Origin: Romanomermis culicivorax
Taxonomy: Eukaryota > Nematoda > Enoplea > Mermithida > Mermithidae
DNA length: 64,000 bases
Assembly (NCBI GenBank): GCA_963922205.1
Contig: CAWUHX010000100.1
Location: 310,001-374,000 of the forward strand
Direction: 5' to 3'
Made by a program: the position numbers and the translations under genes. Numbering within the stretch: the first letter of the stretch is position 1; every line of letters begins with the position of its first letter. Shown in pieces: positions 38,501 to 50,500 of the stretch. The notes under the pieces are model-generated. The model searched no databases, was not told the DNA's origin, and saw nothing but the letters and a program-made list of their open reading frames with translations.

Positions 38501-41500
38501 TGTTTGCCCTTCAGTTGAACACGCCAAACGATGGAATTCGATCTTCGACGAAACAAGAAAATCTTTAAATATTGGATCGTTTTGCCAGAAAACGGAATAT
38601 TGAGGCGATTGCAAGGAAAGAAATGATAAGGTTAAAAAAAGTGAAAAATGTTGTTTTCTCGGGTTTGATTTTGTTTTTTAATTCTAATCTGTATCGTTGT
38701 GATATTTATTCTCTTTAATTTTGTGTATTTTAACGTTAAAATTGCACATATGGAGCGTGAGTTGTAAAATCCTGCATTGTTCGCAATTTTCATTTTTTAA
38801 CATGCAGAAAGGTGGTAAATCCAGTTTTCCCAAAATTAAGGTCACTATTTTCGAGGGCTGCTGGCACATCTTTTTCAAATGTAAAGAGGTTATGCATTTA
38901 TATTGAGGCAGCATGCACACAGTGTATCGCGCAAAATCAACATTTTTTGGGGCTATTCAGTAAAAAAAATTCAGTCCGCCCCCCATGAAAAAATCCTGCG
39001 CACGGCCCTGTATATACATTATATCAAACTTCAAAAAATTAAATTCCGATTTTTGGTCAGATTTCCAACTTTGAATCACTATATTCGTTGTGAAATTTAT
39101 TGGTTAGTTTGAAACTGTGGATTGATCGGTTTGTCAATAATCATGGGAATGAATCAAGTATGAATTGTTAATAATTTTTGCAGCATTTTACTGTAGCGCT
39201 TTGACGCGTCGACGCTAAAAAATAGGATGCGATTCTCGCGCGCGCGAATTTTATCGCTTGCGTAAAAAATCGCGCGTTTTTTGGAAAATCGCTTAAGTAT
39301 AAACCGGGCTTAACGAACCATACAGCTTCAAAATATATGCAAGCAGATGGAGCATGAATTCGTTTAATCTTCTCTCAACTTTATCATCATGTCGTTCAAC
39401 GGTCAATGAGTTATTTCTCCAGAGCCAAATCTTATGTTAGTAAGGAAGAATTAACAACGCTATCCTTATGTTGCACCCTGCTCGGTACAACGAACAGCAA
39501 AATGAAACTGAAAAATGTCATGGAAATTAACCAACTATGATCAGATCTGAACAATGTGCTGCATACATGTAGGGGGAGTGCTATGGGACCCCCCCTAGAA
39601 ATCGCCGACCATATGGCTGGGCATTTGGCAACCGCCCCCAGGATTTCCCCATCTTATGGCTAGCCATATAGTAGCCGTTAAGACTTCCCTACTTTTGGTC
39701 AGAAAAATACTGAAAAATGTGTGTTTGAACAAAAAATGGTCAAATTCGTGAATTTTCTGGGCGCTTCGCGACATGAATACATTTTTCGGTCTTTTTAGCA
39801 ACAAATTACTATTTTTGAGCTATTTTTCGGACCTTTTTCGTGAAAAAATCGATTTTTTTAGAGACCCCTCCCCGGAAATTTTGGGAATAACTGACCTAAG
39901 GCTCAGAAAAAGTCGCACGACTTCCCCCCCCCAGACCTCGGGGCCCCGTTACATGTATGATGTGCTTTTTTAATCGACTGGACATATCGTCATAAAACAC
40001 AGAAAATCAGGTAGAAGTCAACCATTTTTGGCAATTTTGATTCAAGTAACAGGTAGTAACTTTAAGCTTGAAACTCGAAACCGAAATTAAAAAATCAGAC
40101 CACTAACCAAAAAATTCAATATTTCAATCAGCTAGGACTTGTGCCATCGCCATCATTGACTATGCTCACAAAATTTATTTCGCTTACGTGTTTATCGTCA
40201 GACGCTGATGTATGTTTCTTTTTACTTTTCGAGCCGCAAGAACACAACGATTTTTTACTTCCTGCTGAACAACCATCATTCTGAAGAATGTGAATTATCA
40301 TGGAGTTTTAGTTTAAAAAACAGTTAAGCTGACAGGAATGTGAGAAGATTATGTTCTGGTGCCACTATTAGACAAAACCAAATCATGAATCAAGCGCAAT
40401 ATTATAAAGCTCAAAAACGACATAATTTTGAGTCTGTAGTGAGCGTAAATTGAGGTACATTGTTGGACAGAAGTTGTGCAGGGCGCCAATTAAAAAGGAC
40501 GATCCGAGAGAAAAGCTGCTTCCCTTAAAAACTATAAATTTCGGCAAGCTGATTAATCTGATTACCTTAATTTTCACTTTTATCGACCTAATGGAGTCAC
40601 ACCATATCATCGGATTCAGATTGGTGGTTTATACACGAGAACTACACTAAAACGGCAGGGCAACACCGTCGCAATACTTTTTGTGTTGCAAAAAAGCTTC
40701 GTCTCAAAGAATGACCATGCGGAAAAATATAGTTCATGCAGGTATATTATAAACATACTTTGATTCCCTCGAACTTAAAACGATACAAATAAGCATGTTT
40801 GAAAATTGCAACAAACTTCATGATTCAGACAGAAATAAGGGTTAGTCGAAGTCTGACATGCTCCAAGTGAAAATCTATAAACAAAAATTTGCGTTACTCT
40901 AAGATTAGTGCGAGTTCGACGAGTCGAATATCGACTGCGCAAACGAAGCCATTGAGCTGTAGAGGTGCAACATGCTGTTAAAGCGTGAAGAGTGCGCGAA
41001 ACGCATAGCCGGGTAAATTTGCACAACTTTTTCCCCCAATTAGAGGCGTTATCGTCATTACTAACTTTGTAAGTCAGAGTGAGGCCAGTTTTGTTGACCA
41101 TCCAAAATGGGCAATAGAGGGAAATGTCTTTGCGGCCTTGATTGATAGTAGTACGTAAACCGAGATCCTAAAAAATCAAGAAGCAGAGTACAGGTCAGCT
41201 TCAAGTAAATTCGTCAATATTAGACCATAATAATGTCAAATCAACTATTTCCAAATCTTACTAATGTCAATTTAGACCCGTCATTTGTTTTGCACGTAAA
41301 GCTGTAGGCCTGCAATTCTTCGAAAGTCTGCTCAATTCTAACCCGACCAAACCACTGCACATTTGCGTGAACCTTATAATGACAAAGCAGAGAAAAAGTA
41401 CTAGAAGAATTCTAAATTGTGACAACAGTCTATTTTTTATAAAATGCTTGTAAATGAAAAGAATTTAAAAAACATTGCCGTCGACGTCCTTCAATGATTA

Positions 41501-44500
41501 ATTTCGCACTCTAAAAAATTATAAAGGTTAGTCGATCAAATTCCAAAATTTCAAATTTTCGATTCAATGAACATGCTTTCCACTGATATTATCTACAAGC
41601 ATTTCAAGAAAAACAGAATATAGTTCAAAAGTTTTTCATCAAAAAATTATCCACAAAAGTGTTGAGAGTGGCCACATCAGCCACCTCAACTACGAACTGT
41701 TGCAGATTATCAATCTTTCAGAGAGCATCTTTCCCGTTGCTCGGTTGACTCAGTTGGTTAGAGCACGCGGACGGTAGCTGCATGATCCCGGGTTCAAGTC
41801 TCGGACCGAGCTTGTTTTACTGAAGCTCTCCGAGCAACGGAAGCAGATTGCCTTGCCTCAACAAAAGCATTAAAAAAATAAAATTGACAAGTTCAAATTT
41901 TTCGTTTAGAATGAACTGTTTATGGTTCCATATCCTACCGTTAGCTCCAACAAGGTATTATCGGGTAACGTATTGTAAAGTGAAACATTTTCACCGCTGT
42001 TGATTTCGTATGTTTGATTTTCCTATAAAAATCAAAATGCTATTAATTCTGCTGCTCCGAAATTACAACACGATGCAACCACAGAGTAGAGCTTCGAAAC
42101 ATCTAGAATTACGATGAGTCCAACTTTACAAAATTTGATTTCAATACCCATAGAAGCGAGGAAATTCACAAAGTTATGTATACACATGGAAATCGTGAGT
42201 GAACAGAAAATTGAAATTAAGTTCTCTTTAGCGTTCTGCATAAGATTAATCAATTTTTGATAGAAAATTTGAAGACAGAGTGAGTAAAAATTTTCATCAG
42301 ACTCCTTTTTAGCAGTGAAATTCAAAATTTTATGTCTTTTAATCAACCACTACTACAACTTTATTATTAGTTTCCACCTTACCAAAACCGATAACGAAAC
42401 CTTATACGGTAATACGTTATAAAACGTCAATGGCGGGTGTAAATTTATTTCGTAGGCGTGAATTGATTCGTGTTGTTTGCTAGAATTTTCAACTAATACG
42501 GGCTGTTTTTGTACAAAGACCTAAAATTAATGCTTTAAATTTGTTAATTTTTTCAATGGTAAATTGTGCGTATGGTTAGGACTTCACGTACTCGCATGTA
42601 ATACACAACATTTGAGTCGCTGGAGGCTGCATTGCATTGCACAACGGTGGACATATTTTCGCTTTCGAAGTTGCGCCAGATGATGGGCAAAACACTGACA
42701 TCGAATCTAAAGAAAAATTATCTAAGTGAAACTTGATACGTATCATATGGAAAAAAGAATTTTCTGCGATAAACTACAAAATCGGTATATTCTTAATGTA
42801 GGAGAAATTTTAAGAACATTAATCGGCCAGAGTAAGTATACGTGTAAGCTGAAAAGTTTTCTCCGCTTTCCGACATGAAATAAATGCAAAAATATACTTT
42901 TCATCCTGCGGTTTGAAAAAAAATGCGCCGCTATTTGTATAAACTGCTTCTAGTGGAACGTTCATTCCCCCGTCGACGTCGACGATGCCGCATGGTTCCA
43001 AGTTCGTGTCTACTTTATAGAAAACTTCCACAGGAGCTGGAAGATGATTTTTCACCTGAAATGATTCTCGACATTAGTAGCTTATAAAACTTAACGAAAA
43101 TAACTAAAAACCGCGATTGGTCAAACAGAATTTATTTTCAATTGATGAATAATCTTCCAAAAATTTTGAAGAACGATAACTAACAAGTAAAAAATCAATA
43201 AATTTTACGTCAACAATCGTAATCAGGTATAGACTTACTTTGACCAACGAACATAAAGTTATCAACTTTCGACCATAATGGCTGGTCACGTCGGCCAAAG
43301 CTTTCCAATGATTGCCGAGCGGGTCGACGTTAGGCAACGAAAACATTCTTTTCTCGGCCCTGGTGACGTTTATTTCGCGACTGTCAGCACCACCAATCTA
43401 AATATGTGCGTATATTAAGGATAAAGGAAAATATCCAAAAACTTCGGCAGCTATCACTTTTTGACAGATAGAAATTCCGAAAACACCATGAAAATTTCTT
43501 CAAGTATGAGGAATGGTTCTAACAGAATGAATTAGAAAAAGCCTTTGGGTCACAGAGCTTATTTAAAAAATCTCAAAAGATTGCCGAAAGCTAATTGAGT
43601 ATGAAGAGTGCGGTGAAAATGTAAAATATCATGAAATAGTGAAATTATGAAATAGCTTTCCAGTATCCACTTTATCATTCATGAGCATTTCAAGAAAAAC
43701 AGATTATACATCTTCTATCATAACAAGTTTACCGTTGCATTCATTTTATAAACAGTGGAATTCCGCAGTGCCGATGAAGTAGTTATATCAGTTTTATGCA
43801 CTTTCTCGATCAAATTGACATATTCGCCATAGGGTAGTAGTTCGGGTCGACCATCAGGCAACTAATGTAAAGTCGATGAACGAGTTAAAATATTATTTTC
43901 AAGAAGTACTGGGGAGTCATATTAAAAAGTCCTTTTTCATCAAAAGATATATATCAACTTTGGTTAAAACAGATCAAGAAAAGAAAAAATATTCAATTTA
44001 AAGAAAAGCGATTTTGTAAGCTTCCATAAGAACTCCAAAAAAGATAAATATCGAAAATAACGAGATCAGTAATAGCTTGACCTGATCTGATTTTTACAAA
44101 AATATTTTACCGATAACGTTGACGAAGGCGTTAACGAGACATTAATACCGAGTTCATTAATGATAACAAATGTGCTTTCCAACTCCAGGGCCAAGGCTTT
44201 AGTGGGCGGTCTTTGTTTTGCAGCAGCGCCAAAGGCCTAAAGTAGAAAAACAAAACGAATGAACTTTTGAACACATGAATTTATTTTATTTTATTTAATT
44301 CAAATTTTTGAGGGTACACCTTGTACCCATTTTCCTGTCTTCGGAAAGACAACAGGACTATATGGTCATATAAAACCCCACTTGTGCTTTTTTCCATCAA
44401 GTGAAGGCCACGCTACACAGGATAACGTTTGTCTGACAAGCAGGTCTTGTTCGGCTACCTACCTCATAAATGGAATAGGCCCATATCCTCATTCGCCGCA

Positions 44501-47500
44501 ACTTATCGTTAAGATGCAACTAGGCTGAGTAGACCCGGGCAAGCAGCGTTCTAAGCTTGCCTACACAATTTATCTAGCCCAAAAGAATGAAAGGCTATGT
44601 CTGCCTGGGCCAGCTACCAGAAATTCAATTTCGTGTTACACCCGGAATCGAATCTGATTCTCGAGAGGAGGGGATAATCAATAGACCAAGCGGGCCCAAT
44701 ATACATTTATTTTGCAAAGATAGGACTTAGTATTAATAAAACTTACAACAGAGAAAAAGTCAGAAGGCATACTCGTAACAGAAAAACTCAAATCCATTCA
44801 CATATTTACCAAATTGTCATCTAAGTGCAATCCTTTCTTTTCAATCATAAATTTATGTAAATTAACAGCTTTCTACGAATTATGTCGACAAGAAAATGTA
44901 AAACTTTCATCTGCAAGAACACCGTTAAAGAGTTTTTCAAGAACTTACGTCGCCCAGCCTCGTCAACATTTGTAAACAATGCTTTGAAAACGTCACGTTC
45001 ATTATGTCCCAAGAAACCAAATTTACTGTCATCTTAGGGGGTAGAACGCCTTGTTCGCCTTCAACGACGTCAAATTCATTTGGACTTTTGACCTGAAAAA
45101 TCATAAAAAAATTGCTCATGAGGCGACAGAACGCGTATTATGTTTACTAAAATCGACAATTCCCATGGCCGAAATGTGTCATCTTCAACATTGATTGGTT
45201 CAATTAATGGTTCCCAGACGTTATATTCTTCGTTGAAATAAGACATTTCCAAGGTCAATGAACCGTTGACGTCCAAGGCTGAGGACCAATTGCTAACTAA
45301 AGCGTCAAAACTTGAGTTCATAAGAAGCATTGGTACAGTGCCTGAACCAACATCCGCTTCCAAAGTAAAAATGAAACTCTTCATCGTTAGAGTCAACTGA
45401 AAAACGAAATAATTTCGTGCATGGGTGAAAGTTGAATTTTGAAACTTCTCACATCCTCCTGCTTTTTTAGAGAACCATTCTGTGGTTCATCAAGTTCTAG
45501 GTTTTCTTTTGCTTCTTCCGCCGGTAAAACTAAAGGAAAGTTCCTTGGTAAATATCAACATGAAAATGAAAAACAGAAAAAACAGTGTAGAGAAATTTGA
45601 CAAAGACTGCAAAAATTTAAAAAATTTGGCGGAAATAATATACGCAAGACAAATTTTACCTTCATTCAAGTACCAAAAGTTTGTCTCGCTCAAGGGCGTC
45701 ACGTTCCATACATTTTTTCTAGCTACTAATTTGCCAGCTTTTTCTTTCACAGATTCTTCCTACATACGAAGAAAAATTCGGTGCCGTAAAGGTTTTATAA
45801 ATGATATAAATGATACTGATAGCTTGCAAGCCAAAAACTCCAGAACACGCATAGATGCACATTTTTCGCTATTTTTTCGTCCAGGCATACTATATATCTC
45901 GGCAAGGTATCCGGCCTTATGGGGAGTCAAATGTGTTGGACATTATCTTCTTTATGGGCGACTGAAATTTGGATGGAGTCCTCCTCTATCATTCATATAC
46001 GTGCAGTGTGAAGCATAAACTTTTACTTGAGGGTCACGGCAAGAGCGGTAGTGTTTTACAATTTCCGTTACCTCATTTTAAAACATATTGAAAACGGAGT
46101 AGAATGAGCTGTTACAAGTTAAAAGTCTTCATGGCAAAGCTCTTTGCATGTAAGCAAATGTGACTCAGCAGCTGTTGAAAGGCAACAATGTCGAATTTTA
46201 AGAAAATGATGTTTGGCCGGAAAATTCGATAGACCTCAATCCGGCAGAGCACATTAGGGCCATAATCAAGTATGAGATGGAATTTTTTATGCTTCAGGAG
46301 TAAAGTCTGAATCAAGATTTTTTTATCTGGCCTATCTATACGAAATTAATATTCGGTTGAAACCTTGAGAAAGAATTTGTAAAATGTGTTGAGAAGTCTG
46401 GAAAATCGAACGAAATTGTTTGACAGGGTGGCCACCAGTTTGACGAAATCAAATTCCCGGTTTTTTCCCGGTTTTCCCGGTTGCATTTCAAAATTTTCCC
46501 GGTTTTTAAAATACGTCATAGAACAAAATATCGAAGTGAATGACATGAATTAATAAGATAGAGGTTGATTCTAGTAGAGATGAAACGGATCCAAGATTTT
46601 CAATCTTCCGGATCCGGGTAGTAATAATAATTTTTACAGCTGCTGTGATTATGCAGGCATTTATCTTTAAATGATTCTGTTTAAGTGTTTATCAGATGCA
46701 TAATATATGCTACGTAAAGCTACACAAATTCAGGAATGTAAATTACTGTAGCAATCTGCATAATGAAATCTTAAATGGTGAATAGAACAAAAACTCCATC
46801 CTCCTCCGAGTCAAATCTACACTGAGGAAAAAATCTGCACTTTCATAACATGAATTCATGTGATACTGAATCACTGTCGCTGACATCTGAGTGAGAGGCT
46901 GTGAGATTGGAAACTGTTCTAACGTCTGCAGCTTTAAAATAAGCGATTTCGCTGGAACCAAAACTGAGGCAAAAAATCCTAAATTTCAGCGACATCTCAG
47001 TGATCAGTCAAAGTAAAAAACTATAAACTGCATTTAATTTATCCTTCATTCTGGCGCCAAGCGCCGGAAAATGTTTTGTGGTTTTATACTCTAGTTCTAT
47101 ACTCTTGATGACATTCTAAATCAGTGTCATCAAGACTTATTCCATGGCTAAGGTTCAATTTTTGAGTTTAGAATGATATTCTGACTTGAGCAACGACATG
47201 ATGCTTTCAATCAGCTAACCAGCGAGAAAATCAGCTTGAAGCAAATGATGCTTGATAAATTCAGTCCAAACAGCAAGAATGGTAAAAAAGTACCAAGACA
47301 AAGGGCCAAAATTTCAATGGATTTTGATGTTACATGGCTGAAACATGAGTTCTGGCAACAGTTATTTCCTGAAAAAGTGGTCTAATTTGCAATCAATTAA
47401 ACCATTTTGCATACAAGAACAGAATGTAAAAATCATGTTTACGGCATGCAAGTGCAACTCAAAAATCGAACTAGCAACCAAAAATTTAGATTCTTCAAAT

Positions 47501-50500
47501 TTTGATTTTGATCGAATACTAAGATGAAGATCATAGATTAAAAAATCAAAAATCATAGACTAAACAATAGATTCTAGTATCAGGCAGAAAAAAAAGTTTG
47601 AGATTCATTTTTTGCTTAAAATTCTTAAAAAATGACTTGATCTCCATTCAATGAAATTATATTTCAAAAATAATAGCTTCTTTGCTTGAAATATGATTTC
47701 TTAATGGCTGAATGATGATTCCCGCACCACTGAATAGCTATTCTGAAGGCATACGCATGGCTGGTACTCTGAGGTTACGTTTTGCAAGTTTTGCCAACAT
47801 GGGGTATGTTTTTTGGCTGATTTGGCACCATTGAAATGGATCTATGTCAAGGGATGCCCGTTTTTTGTTTAGATACATTTTACATCAGCAAGTTAGGCTT
47901 CTGCATGTATTCAATATTCATGGTGCAAAAACTCTCTCATCTTATTAAGCCTTCTTGCTCATTGTACCATAAATCAGTATTGAAATAAATTCCACTTGAA
48001 GCATTTTTACTTAATTTTCAATTCATTAATAAAATTTTCATTTGATTATATTGCTTCCAAATCAGTCTTTTAAACAATTTTCTTCCTTTAAGCTGATACA
48101 AAATTCCCGGTTATTTCCCGGTTTTCCCGGTTCGAAAAAAAATTCCCGGTTAATTTCCGGTTTTCCCGGTTGGTGGCCACCCTGGTTTGAAGATTTGTTG
48201 TGTTGTTATCCGTCTCGTTTGAATGCAGTTTCATAGGGTCAATGGTGGTCATACTGACAATTGAATTGTGCTAATAAACATAGCTTTTGATGGGCTTCCG
48301 AATGGCATATCAATTATTGGTGTAGTTATTCATTACATGTCTTGCCATGACCCACTAGGAAAAGATTATACCTCATCTTGTACATGAGTCTGGGTTTATT
48401 TACCATAGATCAAATCGAATTATTTAGAATAATGCTTTTTCCTTTTGTTGTCTCAAAAAGTTGGGTGGTGTTCGGATATCACAAAAAACATTTCAGTTAA
48501 AAAAATCGATCCTTACCTGGACAAAGTTCATTCCGGCTGAAATAGCACTCAACATGCGTATAACAGAGGGCGAAATCCGTAAATTCAGTCGAGAAAACGT
48601 AATTTCGATTTCTTGACCACCCTCATCATTACAACTCTGGGAAGCGATTATTTCACAAGGATTTAAGACCTAGAAATAATGTGCTCATGATAAATACAAC
48701 AGTTTCATTTACGAAAATAATCATCAATTGATGAAAATTTTCCGTGAAACGATTTTTGATACTATACTAACAGAAAACTATTTGTCACAAGTCACTAATA
48801 ACTTACGCATGCGCGCACTATGTATGTGACTATGTTTTTCAATATCGTTTCGATAAGTTTTAGAAATTTCTCAAATCAACTTAGAATATGACTAAAAATC
48901 TGCAGTATAGATTTTCCCCGTGCTTATTATTCTCAGAACCGCCAAGTTTGAAACAAAACGTAACCTGCCATATTTTAGCATTGATTACTGCAACATCATC
49001 ATAAAAATTCAACGTCTATTAAAGGAGATGCTACAAAACACAGAAATAATTAAATTCTATGATTTATTATAAGCGAAACTTCAACTTACATGTTTTTTGT
49101 ACTTTTCTCGCATTGCAGTATTATAAAATGACGAAAAAATTTCCAAATCTCGAACGCCGCCATTCAGCTCCATTTTGTCGGCAAATAGTTTAACGTTAAG
49201 CTTCACATCAAACTTTAAAAAACAATGTGAACGAATGAATACTTGCATACTGTAAAAAGTACATAAAAATGACTTTTACGTGCAAAATTAAGGCTAACGT
49301 ACAGTCGGGTTTCGTCGAGTCCTCTACTAATAGAACTTCCGGTTTATCGATGGACAACTGAATTTCCATTGTACCAGCGGAGGGTTCATGTTTATCCGAA
49401 GATTTAGAATTTTGACCTGATTAGACAAAATTTTACAAAGCACGTCGAAAAAGCCAAAAATTGACAAGGAAATTCTACATGTACAGGTGTATACCACAAA
49501 TTTTCTAGTTAAAAATGCCATTTTTATGAGTTAACATTTCGACCACGTAAAATTTGACTAAAAAGTATCACAAGCAAAAAAATCAGAAATGATAATCACA
49601 CGCAAAAAAATCAGAGATGATAGTTGACAAAAGATCATGTTTCTACTTACATGATTTTTTCGATGTCGATTGTTTCAGTTTTTTAGCAGTGTGTCGGTTT
49701 GTGGCTTCAGGCGGTGGATAGTCTTTCTTCTCGTCGGAGGGTGGGGCTACGAATTGCAATAATGCGCCCAAAAATTCGGGGCAAACGCAAAAGAAAAACG
49801 AGCGAAGTTTTATGTTAGCTTAGAGAGAGACAGTCAACAGAAATGCGTAATTTGCCAGTTGCACATACTCACCGAACTGATTCCCGTTTGTTGACTTGGT
49901 ATATGTGATATCCAAAAAATTGAAACCCTTTTGCAGAACATCTTCGTTCTTATCCATCAATCTTAATTTGGAGAACAGGTAAGAATTAAGATAATGATGA
50001 CCGGAACTACAAGAAAAAATTCTTGTTTTTTATTTGTCAATAAAAGGTTCTATTGAATGATCGCTAATCTGAACCCTACTTTTTATTTTTTGTGATTATA
50101 TAATGTTAGCTTGAAGGACAAAAATGCAACCTTTGAACTTTATGGGATGATGTAGCTAGATACAACGGAAACATTGTAATGTATATCAATGTTCCGCATA
50201 CACACCTTGTTATTCCTGATACTCCAACTCGGCAATCGTCCATAGTTATACTTTTAAGGAAAACGATGCTTGTCATTGACTGATCGTCATTCATCGATCC
50301 TTGAACGGAAATCGCCGAAATTTGTATACCAGCTAAAGCTTTAGCTTTATTTCGTTGAGCCATTCCTTTGACCTTGAAAAACACCAATATTCGCTCTCTC
50401 ATAATACACAAATACCCGAATTTGATACCAAATTAGATGATCCCAAATACAAGTAAGCGCAAATTTCGGCGATTTCGAAGGAAAATTCCATACGAATGGC

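Larger units (their letters stand above)
32432..39309. mobile_element. 6.9-kb TTAA-flanked element hosting nested insertions
   Basis: Inverted ends GCCTCGTTTATACTTCCGCG and GCCCGGTTTATACTTAAGCG; TTAA lies at 32428-32431 and 39310-39313. Just inside both ends are CpG-rich segments (CGCGCGTCATTTATCGC; TCGCGCGCGCGAATTTTATCGC) unlike the surrounding DNA. TTAA duplication is a property of piggyBac and Kolobok elements; no transposase is visible. At least six other elements or fragments lie within it. Confidence 0.65.
30032..40187 (-). other. VPS13: VPS13 giant intron, 10.2 kb, built from nested transposons
   Basis: Between exon 50 ([19 protein letters not shown]) and exon 51 ([17 protein letters not shown]). 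It holds the elements listed at 30536, 31052, 32432-39309 with its inserts, and 39562, plus one candidate cassette exon at 30390-30518. Host-like sequence between them is limited. Confidence 0.85.

Noticed and set aside
45482..46018. 178-codon plus-strand frame
   Set aside because: It overlaps VPS13 exons 37-38 on the opposite strand and shows no domain; it is an antisense shadow plus intron.
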